Source: Arsenicibacter rosenii
GTDB taxonomy: Bacteria; Bacteroidota; Bacteroidia; Cytophagales; Spirosomataceae
Reading direction: 5' to 3'
DNA length: 64,000 bases
Assembly (NCBI RefSeq): GCF_001870735.1
Contig: NZ_MORL01000016.1
Span: forward strand, 52,061 to 116,060
The notes below the pieces were generated by a model. The model searched no databases. It saw only the letters and a list, made by a program, of their open reading frames with translations, and was not told the origin of the DNA. The translations under genes were made by a program, and so were the position numbers. Position 1 is the stretch's first letter. Each line of letters starts with the position of its first letter. Shown here one piece after another: positions 59,956 to 64,000 of the stretch.

Positions 59956-60816
59956 ATGTCTGCGTTTCGTTCAAACATCACAAAAAACAAGGTAAACCCT
60001 CGTGGGCTGGTTGTGTTTTTTTTGTCTGGACTCCTCACAACCTCACCCCTTTTCGCCCAAACACCCGCAAAGTCCGGCGACAAATCGTCGCTCAAGTCGG
60101 GCCTCGTCAACTTAGAGGCGGCCTCCACCGAAACGTTCCGGTTCTCGACCTCGCTGCACAACGGAACCCCGAAAGCCAAACTGTATGATCTGCACGCGCA
60201 GCTACCCGCCGGATGGGCCGGTGTGTTCAGGGTCATGGGCAGCCCGGTGACGGCGGTCAACGTTGAGCCCGGGCAGTCGCAGGAAGTAACGGTGGAGCTG
60301 CTGGCGCGCCCCGACACCAAACCGGCCAAATACACGGTGCCGTTTACCGCCACTGCCCCCGACGAGAACCTGAGCCTCAGCCTCGAAGCCGTCGTGAAGG
60401 GCGCTTACGGCCTTGAACTCACCACGCCGACCGGCCGCCTCAGCGACGACATCACCGAAGGCAGCAGCAAGGAAGTGCATCTGCTCGTGAAAAACACCGG
60501 TACGCTCCCGCTCGATAACCTGGAGCTGACCGCGCAGACGCCGACCGGCTGGGACGTTTCGTTTGCCCCCGCCAAAACCAGCCGCCTCGACCCTGGTAAG
60601 GTCACCGACGTGACGGCAACCATCAAGGTGCCCGGCAAAACCATCGCGGGGGATTATGTCACCACCCTGACCGCCAAAAACAACAACTCAACCGCCAACG
60701 CTACCTTCCGCATGACCGTCAAAACCTCCCTCTTGTCGGGCTGGTTCGGCATGCTGACCATCCTCGGCGCCGTTGGTCTTGTCTTTAACCTTACCCGCAA
60801 ATACGGCAGACGATAA
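59956..60816 (+). CDS. NEW3-domain membrane-anchored protein
   Basis: A 286-residue exported protein (signal: LVVFFLSGLLTTSPLFA). Two immunoglobulin-like NEW3 (alpha-galactosidase-associated) units follow: FSTSLHNGTPKAKLYDLHAQ, LPAGWAGVFRVMGSPVTAVN, VHLLVKNTGTLPLDNLELTA, DVSFAPAKTSRLDPGKVTDV. A C-terminal transmembrane helix (GMLTILGAVGLVFNLT) and KYGRR close it. The ATPase gene starts 6 bp after its stop, so this protein is probably the extracytoplasmic partner of the ABC system. Confidence 0.9.
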   Translation: MSAFRSNITKNKVNPRGLVVFFLSGLLTTSPLFAQTPAKSGDKSSLKSGLVNLEAASTETFRFSTSLHNGTPKAKLYDLHAQLPAGWAGVFRVMGSPVTAVNVEPGQSQEVTVELLARPDTKPAKYTVPFTATAPDENLSLSLEAVVKGAYGLELTTPTGRLSDDITEGSSKEVHLLVKNTGTLPLDNLELTAQTPTGWDVSFAPAKTSRLDPGKVTDVTATIKVPGKTIAGDYVTTLTAKNNNSTANATFRMTVKTSLLSGWFGMLTILGAVGLVFNLTRKYGRR

Positions 60817-60821
60817 GGACT

Positions 60822-61841
60822 ATGGAAAATCCTGTCATTGACTTGAAGGGTTTGACAAAATGCTATGGGTCGCAGAAAGCCGTTGATAACCTGAACCTGT
60901 CGATCAGCAAAGGCGAAATTTTCGGCTTGCTCGGCCCTAACGGCGCTGGCAAAACAACCACCATTCTGATGATGCTGGGCCTGACCGAACCTACAGCGGG
61001 CACGGCCACGGTCTGCGGCTACAATGCCACCACCAACCCGATTGCCGTCAAGAAAAAGGTGGGGTATATGCCGGACAGCGTCGGGTTCTACGACAGCATG
61101 TCGGCCCTCGATAACCTGGTTTACATCGGCCGGCTCAACGGCATTCCGGAGGCGGCCGTCACTGACCGCGCTCTGGAGATGCTCGATGTGATCGGTCTGG
61201 GCGGGTCGGCCCACAAGAAAACGGCCACCTTTTCGCGGGGGATGAAGCAGCGGCTGGGCCTTGCCGAGGTACTGCTCAAACGCCCCGAAGTAATTATTCT
61301 GGACGAACCAACGCTCGGTATCGACCCCAGCGGCGTCAGGGAGTTTCTGACGCTCATTCACCGCCTGAGCCGCGAGCAGGGCCTTACGGTGCTGTTGTCG
61401 TCGCACCACCTCAACCAGGTGCAGCAGGTCTGCGACCGCGTCGGCATTTTTGCCGGTGGCCGGCTACAGGCGGAGGGCAGCATGGACAAACTGTCGCGCC
61501 ACCTCTCTACGAGCGAGGGTTACATGGTCAGCATTACCGTTGGCGAAAAACTGCCGGTGCCGTGGCCGCTCAGCGAGCCTCTGCGGCAGCTTCCGGCGGT
61601 GCAACACGTGACGGTCAACGGGCAGGTAGCGGAGATTACCTGCCATGCCGACATCACGCCCGAGCTTGTCCGGTTCTTCGTACACCATGGCCTCGATGTG
61701 ATGGGTGTGCATAAGAAGCAGTACGAACTCGACGACATTTACCAGAAGTATTTCGACGATCATGCAACCGAAACCAATACCCATGAAAAGTCTGGCCGTC
61801 TTTTCCAAAGGACGTTTACTGCCTATCAGCAGGCTTCCTGA
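60822..61841 (+). CDS. ABC transporter ATP-binding protein
   Basis: A 339-residue ATPase of the ABC-2 (NatA/CcmA-like) type. Walker A GLLGPNGAGKTTTI, Q-loop region GYMPDSVGFYDSMSALDNLV, signature FSRGMKQRLGLAEVL, Walker B VIILDEPTLGIDPSG, H-loop VLLSSHHLNQVQQV. The C-terminal ~110 residues form an extra regulatory domain ending YELDDIYQKYF. It overlaps the permease gene. It energises export or a membrane process with the neighbouring permease. Confidence 0.95.
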   Translation: MENPVIDLKGLTKCYGSQKAVDNLNLSISKGEIFGLLGPNGAGKTTTILMMLGLTEPTAGTATVCGYNATTNPIAVKKKVGYMPDSVGFYDSMSALDNLVYIGRLNGIPEAAVTDRALEMLDVIGLGGSAHKKTATFSRGMKQRLGLAEVLLKRPEVIILDEPTLGIDPSGVREFLTLIHRLSREQGLTVLLSSHHLNQVQQVCDRVGIFAGGRLQAEGSMDKLSRHLSTSEGYMVSITVGEKLPVPWPLSEPLRQLPAVQHVTVNGQVAEITCHADITPELVRFFVHHGLDVMGVHKKQYELDDIYQKYFDDHATETNTHEKSGRLFQRTFTAYQQAS

Positions 61842-62814
61842 GCTGTTTACCCGCCCCGCGTCTGCGTCGGGGCCGTTTGGTGTCATGGTCCGGAAAGAGG
61901 TGGCCGACCACATCCGCAGCTGGCGGTTTATTGTCCTGCTATCGCTGATCGGTCTTACCTTTCTGGGGTCCATGTATGTGTCACTGAGCAACATACGCGC
62001 CGTGGTGGCCAATCCTGACGACACCGACCGGTTTTATCTCTACCTGAAATTTCTGACCATTACGGACGGCACCCTGCCGCCCTTCCACGTGTTCATGAAC
62101 TTTCTGGGGCCCTTGCTGGGCATCAGCCTGGGGTTCGACGCCATCAACGCCGAGCAAAACAACGGCACGCTTACCCGCCTGATGGCGCAGCCGGTCTACC
62201 GCGACAACCTGCTGCTGGCCAAGTTTGCCAGTGCCCTGCTGGTGGTCAGCTACCTGTTTGCTGCGCTGGCGCTGCTGCTGGTCGGTGCCGGAATGCTCAC
62301 AACGGGCGTCGGCATTGAGCCGGAAGAAATCCTGCGGATTATCAGCTTTGTGGGGCTGAACATTGTCTATGTCGGGTTCTGGCTCAGCCTGTCGATCCTG
62401 TTATCGGTCCGGTTCCGGCAAACGTCGACCTCGGCGCTGACGGCCATTGGTATCTGGCTGTTTTTCACGGTATTTTACAGCATCGGTGTCAATCTGGCGG
62501 TCAAGGCATTTCTGCCCGACCCTGCCTATGTGCTGCCGCACGACGCCATCCGGTACAACAATCTGGTGCTGAACCTGCTCCGGCTGGCCCCGGGACAGCT
62601 CTACACCGATGCGACGACCACACTGCTCATGCCGTCGGTGCGCAGCCTGGGCCCGCTGACGATTGAGCAGATGGCGGGTGCCATTCCCACGCCCCTGCCT
62701 TTCCGCGAGAGCCTGCTGATTGTGTGGCCGCAGGTAAGCGGGTTGCTGGCCGCCACGGTCGTGTGTTTCGCCCTGGCCTACGCCTCGTTTATGCGGCGCG
62801 AGATTCGGGGGTAA
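61783..62814 (+). CDS. ABC-2-type permease
   Basis: A 343-residue protein from the ATG at 61783 (MKSLAVFSKGRLLPISRLPE); an ATG at 61762 is an alternative. It overlaps the ATPase gene by about 59 bp. Six hydrophobic helices typical of NosY/ABC-2 permeases are seen: IVLLSLIGLTFLGSMYVSL, FASALLVVSYLFAALALLLV, GLNIVYVGFWLSLSILLSVR, LTAIGIWLFFTVFYSIGVNL, SGLLAATVVCFALAYA. The sequence ..AEQNNGTLTRLMAQPVYRDN is the conserved cytoplasmic loop. Confidence 0.93.
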   Translation: MKSLAVFSKGRLLPISRLPELFTRPASASGPFGVMVRKEVADHIRSWRFIVLLSLIGLTFLGSMYVSLSNIRAVVANPDDTDRFYLYLKFLTITDGTLPPFHVFMNFLGPLLGISLGFDAINAEQNNGTLTRLMAQPVYRDNLLLAKFASALLVVSYLFAALALLLVGAGMLTTGVGIEPEEILRIISFVGLNIVYVGFWLSLSILLSVRFRQTSTSALTAIGIWLFFTVFYSIGVNLAVKAFLPDPAYVLPHDAIRYNNLVLNLLRLAPGQLYTDATTTLLMPSVRSLGPLTIEQMAGAIPTPLPFRESLLIVWPQVSGLLAATVVCFALAYASFMRREIRG

Positions 62815-62826
62815 TGCGGACTATGC

Positions 62827-64000
62827 CTATGGACATGTACGCCCGACAGTCAGGGTACGGCTGACGGGCGTACCGGTACCGCACGCATTGGCATTGGTGA
62901 CGGTCAGGGTATAAACGCCCGCCGTTGTGAGGCCCTCCGCCGCTACATCGTACGTACCGCTTTGCCGGAATACCTGACTGAATACGTATCCGCTGGCATT
63001 GGTCACCACAAATGATGTACCGGAAGCCAGGCCCTGCAACCGTACCGGGCAGGCGGCCTCGTTGACCGACAGCGCATGGATCACCGCCGGCGCCGGCAAC
63101 ACCAGCCCCACCACAGCGCTCCCGCTTGCCGTTGCTGAACAGCTTCCGGCCAGACAGGTTGCCGAAATCACCGTTGTACTGAGCAGGTTGGTCATCGTCA
63201 GTACCGGGCCGATAGCTCCTGAAGCCCAGTGAACGGTGCCGGCCAGACAGCCTGTTACAGATAAACTGGCCGGTTGGCCCTGGCAGACCGTGACCGACTG
63301 AATACTGATTACCGGTGGTTGCAGGTTCTGGTCTACAGTCAGGGAATTGCTGACTGCGCTGCATCCGTTTGCATCCGTGACACTGACTGAGTACGTTCCC
63401 GTTTGCTGAACGACATACGTCTTACCTGTACTGCCATCGGGCCAGGCGTATGTCGTTGCGTCCGTATTGGCCGTCAGGGTCAGACTACTTACGTCGCAGG
63501 TAAGCGTTGCCGACGGGGCGGCGGTAACGGTGGCCGACGGCACAGACCGGACGGTCAGATTAAATGCTGTTGAAGTAGTGCTGAGGCAGTTACCCGTGAT
63601 CCCCAGTCGATAAGCCCCCTGATCGGCAGGTGTCACAGCTGTCAGCGAAAGTGCCGTGGTGGATTGAGCCGGATTCAGAAGTTGCCCGTCCTTGTACCAC
63701 TGATAGCTCAGGCCCGTGCCGGTAACACTAACGCCTGCGGTTACATTTCCACCGCTGCAAACGGCCGTAGCACTTACCGGCTGTTGCAGAATCAAGGTTG
63801 AGATCAAGCCGCCGTTTTGTACTTCATATGCCCCCATATCAATCGCACAACCGGGTCCGGTTAGTCGTGGATTACCCGCTATATCATCCGGCGGACCTCC
63901 TGCATTTGTGTAGGCCGCTGTATTCCCCTGATTTACGGCACTAGCGGTGACCGCCAATACGGCGCTGCTTGCCGAAACAAAAGGCGAGGTGGTAGTGGTG
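62827..64000 (-). CDS. Large secreted Ig-like-repeat protein (5' part outside window)
   Basis: The minus-strand frame is open from 64000 to the TAG at 62827, so only the C-terminal ~390 residues are seen. It holds a C-terminal end of a repeat domain (NPRLTGPGCAIDMGAYEVQN, as in choice-of-anchor and right-handed beta-helix proteins) and at least three Ig-like or PKD-like repeats (VTGTGLSYQWYKDGQLLNPA, TYAWPDGSTGKTYVVQQTGT, YSVSVTDANGCSAVSNSLTV). It ends ..VSRTLTVGRTCP without a recognisable T9SS sorting domain. It is probably an adhesin or extracellular repeat protein. Confidence 0.88.
   Translation of the reverse strand, partial: TTTTSPFVSASSAVLAVTASAVNQGNTAAYTNAGGPPDDIAGNPRLTGPGCAIDMGAYEVQNGGLISTLILQQPVSATAVCSGGNVTAGVSVTGTGLSYQWYKDGQLLNPAQSTTALSLTAVTPADQGAYRLGITGNCLSTTSTAFNLTVRSVPSATVTAAPSATLTCDVSSLTLTANTDATTYAWPDGSTGKTYVVQQTGTYSVSVTDANGCSAVSNSLTVDQNLQPPVISIQSVTVCQGQPASLSVTGCLAGTVHWASGAIGPVLTMTNLLSTTVISATCLAGSCSATASGSAVVGLVLPAPAVIHALSVNEAACPVRLQGLASGTSFVVTNASGYVFSQVFRQSGTYDVAAEGLTTAGVYTLTVTNANACGTGTPVSRTLTVGRTCP

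Overview
The window comes from a Bacteroidota chromosome, most likely a Cytophagales / Spirosomataceae-type genome. Evidence: two SusC/SusD pairs, FecR-type anti-sigma signalling, ECF sigma factors of Bacteroidota type, many lipoproteins, almost no Shine-Dalgarno sequences, and TAnnTTTG-like -7 elements sitting just upstream of start codons. No rRNA, integrase, transposase or CRISPR array is visible. One intact tRNA (Arg-CCT) is present.

Layout. 1-8.0 kb (minus): an ECF sigma / FecR / STN-containing SusC / SusD nutrient-uptake locus ending in a Tat-exported FAD oxidoreductase. 8.2-9.4 kb: a GNAT + HTH toxin-antitoxin-like pair between two copies of a short repeat. 9.5-12.9 kb: a sigma-factor stump fused by an ATGA overlap to a TPR membrane protein, a PKD lipoprotein, and a decayed FN3 lipoprotein carrying a near-perfect palindrome. 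13-18.3 kb (minus): a phospho-signalling operon (methyltransferase, FHA, PP2C, Ser/Thr kinase, TPR). 18.5-23.4 kb: a broken secreted protein, two orphan membrane proteins and an imelysin-like/di-haem peroxidase fusion. 23.5-34.8 kb: tRNA-Arg plus a degenerate copy, hflX, a tesA-ybbA-ybbP-like divergent set, a PLP lyase, an APC permease, an ABC ATPase and a class IV aminotransferase. 34.9-39.6 kb: TolC/MacA-type efflux genes and a sigma/anti-sigma pair. 39.7-48.8 kb: Gfo/Idh oxidoreductase, second SusC/SusD, a 164-bp tandem repeat array, gpsA and a beta-propeller lipoprotein.

The most unusual part is 49.2-53.6 kb. It is an AT-rich island of small orphan genes, all on the plus strand, separated by long imperfect hairpins. 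The site at 50228-50424 has R''/L''/L'/R' boxes in the order and spacing of an integron attC site, and its 3' core is repeated at the left border of the island (49216). Later sites form a second, mutually homologous hairpin family. I read this as an integron-like gene-cassette array with no integrase in view (CALIN-like). Its cargo includes a DUF2971 protein, a 20-residue-repeat solenoid protein and four orphans.

53.7-64 kb returns to typical composition: small lipoprotein and membrane genes, two VOC proteins, a histidine phosphatase, an S41 peptidase, a PIN/HTH toxin-antitoxin pair, DUF2200, a NEW3-ABC transporter operon and the 3' part of a large Ig-like secreted protein. Short palindromic or simple-sequence spacers of several families recur between genes across the window.
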